Source: Nocardia aurantia (GTDB taxonomy: Bacteria; Actinomycetota; Actinomycetes; Mycobacteriales; Mycobacteriaceae). From it: DNA of 64,000 nt. Below are positions 43,862 to 64,000 of this stretch, piece after piece (the stretch's first letter is position 1; the number at the start of each line of letters is the position of its first letter). Position numbers and translations under genes: made by a program. Location of the stretch: the NCBI RefSeq assembly GCF_009604425.1, contig NZ_WEGI01000007.1, positions 186,001 to 250,000 on the forward strand, read 5' to 3'. The notes under the pieces were generated by a model, which saw only the letters and a program-made list of their open reading frames with translations, was not told where the DNA came from and ran no database searches.

Positions 43862-43963
43862 CTGTGCCTCCAATTTCTTTCGATCCCGACCCGTGCGAAC
43901 CAGGCTAGCGGACCGGCGGCGCCGATTGGGCCGCCAGGGCCGTTCCCCGCGATTCGGGGCGGA

Positions 43964-43997
43964 TATCACGAACGTGGTATCACAGATGGAATATCAC
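43964..43997. promoter_or_regulatory. Three TATCAC direct repeats at 14-bp spacing
   Basis: TATCAC occurs at 43964-43969, 43978-43983 and 43992-43997, exactly 14 bp apart, with flanking bases also similar (GGATATCACGAACG, TGGTATCACAGATG, GAATATCACCGATG). The array lies in the divergent region between the secreted protein (103 bp away) and the GT9 gene (129 bp away). Confidence 0.55.
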
Positions 43998-44125
43998 CGA
44001 TGGGTTCGCGTTTCGACGACGAGCGCGTCGGGTAGTCCTGTCGAAGTGACTTTTTCGGCGGCCGGGCGGTCCGCCGGAAGGTCGGTCGGACGTTGTCACT
44101 GTTGTGGATGGCTAGGAGAGCTGCG

Positions 44126-45112
44126 GTGGCGGTTGTACTCGTGCTTCGTGCGCGTGGGCTCGGTGATCTCCTCACCGCGGTGCCCGCGCTGCGGGCGCTG
44201 CGCCGCGCCAGGCCCCACGATCACATCGTCCTGGCCGCGCCACACCGGCTCAAGCCGATCGTCGACCTGATCACGTCGGTGGACGAGATGACGCCGGCCG
44301 CGGACGCGGCGGGTCTGCGCTGGGACGGCGAGCCGCCCGAGCTGGCGGTGAATCTGCACAGTGGTGGCGCGGAGGGAATCGTCGAGCTGGCCCGGACCGA
44401 TCCGGCGCGGATCCTGACCTATCGCCATCCGGCGGTTCCGGGGGTCGGCGGGCCGGAGTGGCAGCCGGAGATGCACGAGGTGGATCGCTGGTGCCATCTG
44501 CTGGAGACCGACGGGATCACCGCCGATCGCCGCAATCTCGGCCTGGTGCCGCCGGTGTCGACGACCAGTCACCGCGATTGCGTCGTCGTGCACGCGGGCG
44601 CGGGCGCGGCCGCGCGACGGTGGCCGGCCGATCGGTTCGCGGCGGTGGTGCGGCATCTGCTGGTGGCCGGTCGCGAGGTGGTGCTCACCGGCGACGAGTT
44701 CGAACGTCCGACGGCACTGGAGATCGCGGCGCGGGCCGGTCTGCCGCAGCGGCAGGTGCTGGTGGGCAAGCAGAATCTGATCGAACTCGCCGCGACGGTC
44801 GCCGAGGCCGGGCTGGTGGTGTGCGGCGATACCGGGGTGGCGCATCTGGCCACCGCGTTCGGGACCCGGACCGTGGTGCTGTTCGGGCCGACGTCGCCGA
44901 GCCGCGGGGGGCCGCCGCCGCATCTGCTGGGCCGGCACGTGGTGCTGTGGTCGGGCACGGTCGGCGACCCCGAGGGCGATGCGCCCGATTCGGGGCTGCT
45001 GGAGATCTCGGCGGACCAGGTGATCGGGGCGGTCGACGAGCAGTTGCACCGGCGGGCGCTGGCGAGTGCCGCGAGTCAGCGGCGCCGCGCGGGGTTCCGG
45101 CGGGTCGGCTGA
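44126..45112 (+). CDS. Glycosyltransferase family 9 (heptosyltransferase-like) protein
   Basis: A 328-residue GT-B enzyme, cytoplasmic and acting at the membrane. N-terminal RARGLGDLLTAVPALRAL and C-terminal VCGDTGVAHLATAFGTRTVVLFGPTSPS are the GT9 hallmarks, and the D/TG pair belongs to the nucleotide-sugar site. It probably transfers a sugar to an envelope glycan or lipid; donor and acceptor are unknown. The GTG start has AGGAGAG five bases upstream; an upstream TTG would add 11 residues. Confidence 0.88.
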   Translation: MAVVLVLRARGLGDLLTAVPALRALRRARPHDHIVLAAPHRLKPIVDLITSVDEMTPAADAAGLRWDGEPPELAVNLHSGGAEGIVELARTDPARILTYRHPAVPGVGGPEWQPEMHEVDRWCHLLETDGITADRRNLGLVPPVSTTSHRDCVVVHAGAGAAARRWPADRFAAVVRHLLVAGREVVLTGDEFERPTALEIAARAGLPQRQVLVGKQNLIELAATVAEAGLVVCGDTGVAHLATAFGTRTVVLFGPTSPSRGGPPPHLLGRHVVLWSGTVGDPEGDAPDSGLLEISADQVIGAVDEQLHRRALASAASQRRRAGFRRVG

Positions 45113-45674
45113 ACCCACGACCGCAGCGTCGGACGGCGGCCGCCCGCGGTGCGGTATTCGACGACGGGCTCCGCCACCGGGCATTCGACGACGGGCTCCG
45201 CGACCGGCAGCCGTCTGCGGGACCGGATCCGCGGGTTACCGGCATAATTCGGCACACGTGCCGGCTCCGGCCGGTGAAAGGCCGACGCGCGCAGCACATT
45301 TCGGCGATGCGTCCGGTATCGGCTCCCCTCGGCCGAACGAGCCGATACCTCGATTGTGCCGGCGGAGATGCCCGGTCGCGTCGGTGGTGAACGTGCCGGG
45401 GCTCGAACGCACCGGCGGGGCCGCGGTTCGAACGACAGTGCGGTATCGCAATGTCCGCAATCTTATGGCGAATAGTCATCGGCAGCCGATCCGGAACGTT
45501 GAACTGGTTCTGATCTGCGTGTCGTTATCTCTCCGTGACGACGACGCTGGTATTTTGCCCGGCTGTGATAGTCACAGAAAGTTTGCGGGCAGAGGACCAC
45601 GCGCGCTGCCTCCGGCCACCGGCCGACCGGCCGGCGCGCCGATCGCTGTCGGGTGTCCGCGGAGACCGGCGCCG
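45113..45674. other. Intergenic region upstream of the M23 peptidase gene
   Basis: This 562-bp region contains two copies of a ~26-bp unit (ATTCGACGACGGGCTCCGC..., starting 45156 and 45183) and a perfect short palindrome CTGTGA-TAG-TCACAG at 45563-45577. The peptidase frame stays open upstream, but the sequence there has no family resemblance. No riboswitch could be identified. Confidence 0.5.
45563..45577. promoter_or_regulatory. Palindrome CTGTGATAGTCACAG upstream of the M23 peptidase
   Basis: A perfect 6-bp inverted repeat with a 3-bp centre lies 98 bp before the chosen start. Half-sites look like those of CRP-family regulators, but the spacing is 3 bp rather than 6. It could be an operator for an unidentified regulator. 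Confidence 0.35.
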
Positions 45675-46343
45675 GTGCTGAGATCGCCACGGCCGCGGGC
45701 GACCGCCCAGGCGATCGCCCTCACCGCCGCGGTGGTGGGCGCGTCGGTGACCGCGCTGGTGGCGGCGGATCGGCACGGGGCCGGTCATACGCGGGGCCTG
45801 GAGACGGTCGGGCACGCGCTGGTCGTGGCCACCCGGCCGCTGGACGACGAGCCGCCGGTCGCGGTGGTGGATGCCCCGGATGCGCTGCTGGAGGCGGCCC
45901 TGGACTTCCGGCCGCGTACGGTGCGGCCGGTGGCCGGGATGCCGACCTCCTACTTCGGGATGCGGTGGGGCGCACTGCATGCCGGTATCGACTTCGGTGA
46001 GGCGCTGGGCACGCCGATCGCGGCGGCGACCGACGGGGTGGTGGTCGAGGCCGGGCCGGTGGCGGGATTCGGGCTGTGGGTGCGGATGTTGCAGGACGAC
46101 GGCACGATCGGCGTCTACGGGCACGTCGACCGGATCCTGGTGGGCGTCGGCGAGTCGGTGCGGGCCGGGGACCGCATCGCGACGGTCGGCAACCGCGGTT
46201 TCTCCACCGGGCCGCACCTGCACTACGAGGTGTGGACCGACGAGCGTGGCGCCCGGATCGATCCGCTGCCGTGGTTCGCGGCCCGGGGTGTGGATGTCGA
46301 CGCCCCCCAGCCGGAGAACCGCCTCGAATGGGGTCCGCACTGA
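45675..46343 (+). CDS. M23 family metallopeptidase (peptidoglycan endopeptidase)
   Basis: A 222-residue cell-wall enzyme. An Arg-rich start and hydrophobic segment (QAIALTAAVVGASVTALVAA) serve as signal anchor. The LytM domain (~100-205) has complete zinc ligands: H and D in LHAGIDFG, then GPHLHYEVW. Such enzymes cut peptide cross-links in peptidoglycan. The GTG start is chosen because GGAGA lies nine bases upstream and the signal anchor then begins within ten residues; the frame is open further upstream. It is convergent with the small zinc-binding protein gene. Confidence 0.85.
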   Translation: MLRSPRPRATAQAIALTAAVVGASVTALVAADRHGAGHTRGLETVGHALVVATRPLDDEPPVAVVDAPDALLEAALDFRPRTVRPVAGMPTSYFGMRWGALHAGIDFGEALGTPIAAATDGVVVEAGPVAGFGLWVRMLQDDGTIGVYGHVDRILVGVGESVRAGDRIATVGNRGFSTGPHLHYEVWTDERGARIDPLPWFAARGVDVDAPQPENRLEWGPH

Positions 46344-46421
46344 GTCACGGGCGCGACCGAGCACGCCCGCGACCGTCCCGCCGCTGATGCGTACCGGTCT
46401 CCGCGCGGTGAACGACGACCG

Positions 46422-46748
46422 TCAGCGCAATCGCTCGGCATCCTTGGTGAGCGAGACCAGGGCGGTGGTGAGGACGGCCAGTTCCCGCGCGTCGGCACCC
46501 TCGGCGACGGCGATGGCGACGTCCTCGGCGGCGCAGCGGGCGGCGAACCAGCGGTCGGCCAGATCGGCGGCCTCCTGGGCGCTGAGGACCACGGCGTCGT
46601 CGGGAATTCCGGTGCCCTCCAAGCCCTTACGATGCTCGTAGGCGCGTTGCCGGCAGGACTGGCGGCAGTATCGGCGACGACGGCCGACGTCGGATTCGGC
46701 GATCTCCCGCCCACACCACAGGCAGGACAGCAGCAGACGGCGCGGCAT
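46422..46748 (-). CDS. Small zinc-finger-like protein
   Basis: A 108-residue protein with a CLWCG ... YCRQSCRQRAYEHR motif (four cysteines, residues ~10-35), a probable zinc ribbon next to a basic helix, followed by an Ala-rich helical region (AADLADRWFAARCAAEDVAIAVAEG). It resembles small actinobacterial proteins of unknown function and may bind nucleic acid. It starts at ATG before PRRLLLSC; longer frames lack similarity. It is divergent from rbpA with ~200 bp between, and its promoter overlaps that region. Confidence 0.75.
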   Translation of the reverse strand: MPRRLLLSCLWCGREIAESDVGRRRRYCRQSCRQRAYEHRKGLEGTGIPDDAVVLSAQEAADLADRWFAARCAAEDVAIAVAEGADARELAVLTTALVSLTKDAERLR

Positions 46749-46869
46749 GGTCCGACACCTTAACCGGAACGAAACCATTACGCTGGCGGCACGCCGACCC
46801 GATCGCGGAATGGGGTCGCGCAACCGCACGGTGACACCTCACACTAAAATGTCGGGGTTGACCATCGCC

Positions 46870-46896
46870 GGGAACTGTTTTATAGCAGGGCACGTT
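46870..46896 (+). promoter_or_regulatory. SigR/SigH-type promoter of rbpA
   Basis: GGGAAC (46870-46875), exactly 18 bp, then GTT (46894-46896). This agrees with the GGGAAY-N18-GTT consensus of the disulfide-stress sigma factors SigR (Streptomyces) and SigH (mycobacteria). It lies 49 bp before the rbpA ATG. rbpA is a known SigR target in Streptomyces coelicolor. Confidence 0.65.
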
Positions 46897-46944
46897 CATA
46901 CTTCTGTAGGGCGTTGCCGAACAGGCTAGAGAGGACCGCACACC

Positions 46945-47283
46945 ATGGCAGATCGCGTACTCCGAGGCAGCCGGCTCGGAGCGGTGAGCTACGAGACCGA
47001 CCGCGACCACGACCTGGCGCCGCGTCGGATGGCGCGGTACCGGACCGACAACGGCGAAGAGTTCGATGTGCCCTTCGCCGACGACGCCGAGATCCCCGCG
47101 ACCTGGCTGTGCCGCAACGGCCAGGAGGGCGTGCTGCTCGAGGGTTCCAGCCAGGAGCCCAAGAAGGTGAAGCCCCCGCGCACGCACTGGGACATGCTGC
47201 TCGAGCGTCGCTCCAAGGAGGAGCTCGAAGAGCTGCTGCAGGAGCGTCTGGAACTGCTCAAGACCCGCCGCGGGCGGGTGTAG
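46945..47283 (+). CDS. rbpA: RNA polymerase-binding protein RbpA
   Basis: A 112-residue essential transcription factor of actinobacteria that binds the principal sigma factor and the RNA polymerase beta' subunit and helps open-complex formation. It has the N-terminal tail (RVLRGSRLGAVSYETDR), the core domain (YRTDNGEEFDVPFADDAEIPATWLCRNG) and the sigma-interacting domain (PRTHWDMLLERRSKEELEELLQERLELL). One cysteine of the core is kept. It is preceded by a SigR/SigH-type promoter and followed by a strong terminator. Confidence 0.96.
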   Translation: MADRVLRGSRLGAVSYETDRDHDLAPRRMARYRTDNGEEFDVPFADDAEIPATWLCRNGQEGVLLEGSSQEPKKVKPPRTHWDMLLERRSKEELEELLQERLELLKTRRGRV

Positions 47284-47297
47284 GAGAACGAACGCGA

Positions 47298-47327
47298 GCC
47301 GCGTCCACCCTTCGGGGTGGACGCGGC
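47298..47327 (+). terminator. Intrinsic terminator after rbpA
   Basis: GCCGCGTCCACCC, loop TTCG, GGGTGGACGCGGC: a perfect 13-bp stem with a stable TTCG tetraloop, followed by TTCGTCGTC. It ends rbpA and may also serve the convergent exporter operon. Confidence 0.88.
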
Positions 47328-47350
47328 TTCGTCGTCTCGGGGGCGGGGTG

Positions 47351-48226
47351 TTACCGCGCGACGCGGCGATACTGCAACAGCGACAACGGGATCGCGACGG
47401 CGAGGATCGCCAGGGAGCAGCCGATCGAGTACGTCACGCAGTGCTCGGCCGCCCAGCCGTGCGGGGGCGTGAACGACGGCGGGGCGCCGTTGCCGAACAG
47501 CTTCCGGCCCGAGGCCGCGACCGCGGTGATCGGGTTCCACTGGGCGATCGCGCGCAGCGGACCGGGCAGGGTCTCCGCGGAGATGAACGCCGACGACACG
47601 AACGTCAGCGGGAACAGCCAGATCAGGCCGGCGCTCTGGGCCACCTCCACGCTCGGTGCCAGCAGGCCGGTCAGCGCGCCCACCCACGACATCGCGAACG
47701 CGAACAGCAGGATTACACCGAAAGCCAGTGCGGCGTCGGCGAATCCGTCGTTGATCCGCCAGCCGACCACGTAGCCGCAGCCGACCATGACGGCCAGCGC
47801 CAGCATGTTCACCAGCAGATCCGACAGGGTCCGGCCCGCCAGCACCGCCAGCCGCGACATCGGCAGCGTCCGCATCCGGTCGATGATGCCCTGCTGCATA
47901 TCGTTGGCCAGGCCGACGGTGGTGAAGGCGGCGTTGAACGCGACCGTCTGGGTGAAGATGCCGGCGAGCAGGAATTCCCGGTACTGGCTGCCGCCGAGCG
48001 AGGCGCCGAAGATGTAGGCGAACAGGAAGACGAACATCAGCGGCTGGATGGTCGCGGTCACCAGGAGGGTCGGCACCCGCAGGATGGTCAGCAGATTGCG
48101 GTAGGCCACGATGGCGCTGTCGCGGAACAGCCGCATCGGCGGGGTCGGCAGGGCCGGCTGCGCCTCGGCCGCTGTGGGTGCTGGGGAGGCTTCGGGGGCC
48201 GCCACCGTCGCTCCGGCGGACTTCAC
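47351..48226 (-). CDS. DrrB-like ABC-2 exporter permease
   Basis: A 291-residue membrane subunit of a two-gene ABC exporter. After a ~30-residue Ala/Pro tail it has six helices with the family's RVPTLLVTATIQPLMFVFLFAYIFG, GIIDRMRTLPMSRLAVLAGR (cytoplasmic coupling segment) and FVSSAFISAETLPGPLRAIAQWNPIT (re-entrant loop). DrrB types export drugs or envelope lipids. Its ATG overlaps the stop of the ATPase gene (ATGA). With the NRPS upstream it probably exports the peptide product. Confidence 0.9.
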   Translation of the reverse strand: MKSAGATVAAPEASPAPTAAEAQPALPTPPMRLFRDSAIVAYRNLLTILRVPTLLVTATIQPLMFVFLFAYIFGASLGGSQYREFLLAGIFTQTVAFNAAFTTVGLANDMQQGIIDRMRTLPMSRLAVLAGRTLSDLLVNMLALAVMVGCGYVVGWRINDGFADAALAFGVILLFAFAMSWVGALTGLLAPSVEVAQSAGLIWLFPLTFVSSAFISAETLPGPLRAIAQWNPITAVAASGRKLFGNGAPPSFTPPHGWAAEHCVTYSIGCSLAILAVAIPLSLLQYRRVAR

Positions 48227-49232
48227 GACATGATCTCCTCTGCAAGGTCGTCGATCTCGGAATCGTCGGTGCCGGGCTCGCCGGATTCGGGAGCGTCGGT
48301 GGCGGTGGCGCCGGTCAGCGACAGGAATACGTCGTCGAGGCTGGGCCGGTGCACGGCCGCGTCGACGACGACCACATCGGCGTCGTCCAGGCGGCGCAGC
48401 GCCTCGACCATCGTGCGGGTGCCGTCGCCGACGACGATCGACACCTCGTCGGTCCCCGGTTCGTGACCGGGTTCGCCGATGCCGACCTGGGCCAGCACCT
48501 GTTCCGCCAGGGCCGGGTCCTGGCCGGCGGCCAGGGTCACGGTCAGCCGGTCACCGCCGATCGAGGTCTTCAGCTCGTCCGCCGAGCCGCGCGCGATCAC
48601 GCGGCCGCGGTCGATCACCGTGATCCGGTCGGCCAGCAGATCGGCCTCCTCCAGGTACTGGGTGGTGAGCAGCACGGTCGTGCCGTCGTCGACCAGGTCG
48701 CCGATGACCTGCCACATGTCCAGGCGGCCACGGGGATCCAGGCCGGTGGTCGGCTCGTCCAGCACGACCACCGGCGGGCGGGCCACCAGCGCGCCGGCCA
48801 GGTCCAGCCGGCGGGCCATGCCGCCGGAGTAGGTGCCGGCGCGGCGGCCGGCCGCGTGGTCCAGGCCCAGAGCCGACAGCAGTTCGGTGGCCCGGTCCGA
48901 CGCCTGCCGCGGGCCCATGCCGTACAGCCGCGCGACCATGCGCAGGTTCTCGAAGCCGGACAGGTTCGCGTCGACGGCCGCGTACTGCCCCGACAGGCCG
49001 ATGCGGGTGCGGGCGCGCGACGGGTCGCGCAGCACGTCCACGCCCGCGACCCGGACGGCGCCGGCGGTGGGTTTGAGCAGGGTGGTGACGATGCGCACGG
49101 TGGTCGTCTTGCCGGCGCCGTTCGGGCCGAGCAGGCCCATCACCGTTCCCGCCGGGATCGCCAGATCGATCCCGTTCAGGACCCGTACTCGGCCGTAGGC
49201 CTTCACCAGGCCTTCGACCTCCACGGCCAGAC

Positions 49233-49236
<4 letters not shown>
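48223..49236 (-). CDS. DrrA-like ABC exporter ATP-binding protein
   Basis: A 337-residue ATPase. Walker A is GPNGAGKTT, Q-loop GLSGQYAAVD, signature TYSGGMARRLDLA, Walker B VVVLDEPTTGLDPRGR and H-loop TTQYLEEAD. The C-terminal ~100 residues form the DrrA-specific regulatory extension with LTVTLAAGQ and an acidic end. The ATG overlaps the NRPS stop (ATGA), so NRPS, ATPase and permease are translated as one coupled unit. Confidence 0.93.
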
Positions 49237-62822
<13,586 letters not shown>

Positions 62823-63287
62823 CCATCACTCCGTTCTGCCGCTGTTGACGCACAATCCCCGAGCTGATGAATCGGACATTTCCGGGCACGCGCACGCGCG
62901 AACCACGGGACGTCGATCCACGCCCTATGATTCGGAGCCTCGAGTCGGCCGGATCGGTAGTGATCTCGAGTCTTTTCACCTCGAACGCCATTGGCGGCGA
63001 GTGCATTTAGACGGCTATCTCAGTGCAACATGGCATTTGGTCGGCTATAAGCGCTGATCGAGCGGTAACCCCAAGAGACAGAAGCGGAAACACGAACTAG
63101 GCAAAAGCTGCTCGCTACACGCTGGCGAACAGTACAGTACCCCATCGGGCATTGCACGCAAATATGCGATCTCGGTCCACACCGGGCACACGGGGTACCC
63201 CGGATCGAGAACCGGGCCGGTCGTCACGGCGCGTCGCGCCCGCAAGGACCGGTTCGTCACAATTCGACGACGCGCTCCGACCTGCGG
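62823..63287. other. Promoter region of the NRPS operon
   Basis: This 465-bp region lies between lnt and the NRPS, both on the minus strand. It is less GC-rich than its surroundings and carries two 16-bp direct repeats (listed separately). No gene is apparent. It should hold the NRPS promoter; no -10/-35 pair is clear, and no iron box was found. Confidence 0.5.
63003..63048. promoter_or_regulatory. 16-bp direct repeats upstream of the NRPS operon
   Basis: GCATTTAGACGGCTAT (63003-63018) and GCATTTGGTCGGCTAT (63033-63048) match at 14 of 16 positions and start exactly 30 bp apart, about three helical turns. They lie ~180-225 bp upstream of the NRPS start and could be binding sites for a cluster-specific regulator. 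Confidence 0.5.
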
Positions 63288-64000
63288 TTATGTTCGCCGT
63301 CGGATTGCTGCGGCACCGGCGACGAGCACAGCAAACCCCGAGATCACCCATTCCGGCCAGGATCCCAGCCGGGTGGCGAGAGTGGACGTGTCCCGCAGCG
63401 GGATCCGGGCCTCCAGCGCCGCGGGCACCAGCTTCGGCGTCTGCTGCCGCACCACGCCGTCGGCGGTGATGATCGCGCTGACGCCCGTGGTGGCCGACAC
63501 GACCACCGCGCGACCGTGTTCCACCGCGCGGATCCGCGACATCGCCAGCTGCTGATAGGTCATGTCGCTGTCGCCGAACGTGGCGTTGTTGGTCGGCACC
63601 GTCAGCACCTGCGCACCCGCGTGCAGGGCCTGTTCGAACGCCCGGTCGAAGGCGACCTCGTAGCAGGTCGCCACCCCGATCGCGATCGGGTCACCGCCGC
63701 CGGCGGGCTGGGTGTGCACCACCCCGTCACCGTGGCCCGGCACGAAATACCCGGCCCGGTCGGCGTACTCCGAGAAGTGCCGGAACACACCGCGCATCGG
63801 CAGGTACTCGCCGAACGGCTGGATGATCTTCTTGTCGTGCCGCTCCCCCGGGCCGGTGGCGCCGTCCCACACGATCACCGAGTTCGTGGTGGTGTCGTCC
63901 GAGTTCACCAGGACCGCGCCGACCAGGATCGGCGCGTGGATCTCCCGCGCCGCCTCGGTGATCTCCGCGTACGCGTCGGCATTGCGCAACGGGTCGATAT
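63288..64000 (-). CDS. lnt: Apolipoprotein N-acyltransferase, C-terminal part (5' end outside window)
   Basis: The last ~237 residues of Lnt, the membrane enzyme that N-acylates the N-terminal cysteine of lipoproteins. The visible nitrilase domain has the catalytic lysine region (HDKKIIQPFGEYLP) and cysteine (GVATCYEVAFD). The glutamate lies in the missing N-terminal part. It ends with a transmembrane segment (WVISGFAVLVAGAAAI). The frame enters from the right edge without a start. Lipoproteins such as HmuT and the TAXI protein in this window would be its substrates. Confidence 0.92.
   Translation of the reverse strand, partial: IDPLRNADAYAEITEAAREIHAPILVGAVLVNSDDTTTNSVIVWDGATGPGERHDKKIIQPFGEYLPMRGVFRHFSEYADRAGYFVPGHGDGVVHTQPAGGGDPIAIGVATCYEVAFDRAFEQALHAGAQVLTVPTNNATFGDSDMTYQQLAMSRIRAVEHGRAVVVSATTGVSAIITADGVVRQQTPKLVPAALEARIPLRDTSTLATRLGSWPEWVISGFAVLVAGAAAIRRRT

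Noticed and set aside
45563..45577. CRP/Cmr-type binding site before the M23 peptidase
   Set aside because: The half-sites look right but the centre is 3 bp, not 6, so I list it only as an unassigned palindrome.
45480..45674. c-di-AMP (ydaO) riboswitch upstream of the M23 peptidase
   Set aside because: Such leaders precede cell-wall hydrolases in actinobacteria, but I could not find the conserved ydaO core here.
62823..63287. Iron box upstream of the NRPS that would mark it as a siderophore cluster
   Set aside because: No sequence close to the IdeR consensus was found in this region.

Overview
This is a high-GC chromosome segment from a mycolic-acid-type actinobacterium, most likely Nocardia or a close relative. 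The evidence is a mycothiol gene (mshC) in its usual cluster (MSMEG_4193-type phosphatase, DUF3090, SCO1664-type protein, mshC), rbpA, a CpnT-like type VII effector locus, a DrrAB-type exporter and a large NRPS. Coding density is high, GTG starts are common, and many neighbouring genes are coupled by ATGA or GTGA overlaps. No rRNA, tRNA, CRISPR array, insertion sequence or prophage is visible.

Left third (1-25 kb). A STAND ATPase-TPR protein ending in a HAD hydrolase domain runs off the left edge. Next is a coupled haem-uptake operon hmuT-hmuU-hmuV (minus strand) with an IdeR-like iron box at its start codon; all three proteins carry long low-complexity N-terminal extensions. An aldo/keto reductase and the mshC cluster follow. 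Then come an ArsR/SRPBCC pair with a palindromic operator, an APC permease facing a two-component system, a TAXI-type binding lipoprotein coupled to that system through a small 14-residue-repeat ORF, a 1.7-kb tract of gene relics, a Ser/Thr kinase, an MHS transporter and an ureidoglycolate-lyase-like protein.

Middle (25-47 kb). A type VII secretion effector island is the most unusual feature: a WXG100-like protein, a YbaB-like protein, and a 1628-residue effector that combines a CpnT-like N-terminus, a papain-fold toxin domain and two RelA/SpoT-like domains. A candidate immunity gene follows and an uncharacterised gene diverges from the island. Beyond it are housekeeping and metabolic genes: a second Ser/Thr kinase, a YdjM-like membrane hydrolase, a phosphoribosyltransferase, cyclophilin, a VOC protein, fructosamine kinase with an MmyB-type regulator, GtrA, small membrane and secreted proteins, GT9 glycosyltransferase, M23 peptidase and rbpA with a SigR/SigH-type promoter. 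Several intrinsic terminators are clear.

Right part (47-64 kb). One coupled operon on the minus strand encodes a 4529-residue four-module NRPS (C-A-T four times, then TE) followed by a DrrA/DrrB-like ABC exporter, consistent with synthesis and export of a (probably N-acylated) tetrapeptide beginning with serine. Upstream lies the 3' part of lnt (apolipoprotein N-acyltransferase), which runs off the right edge.
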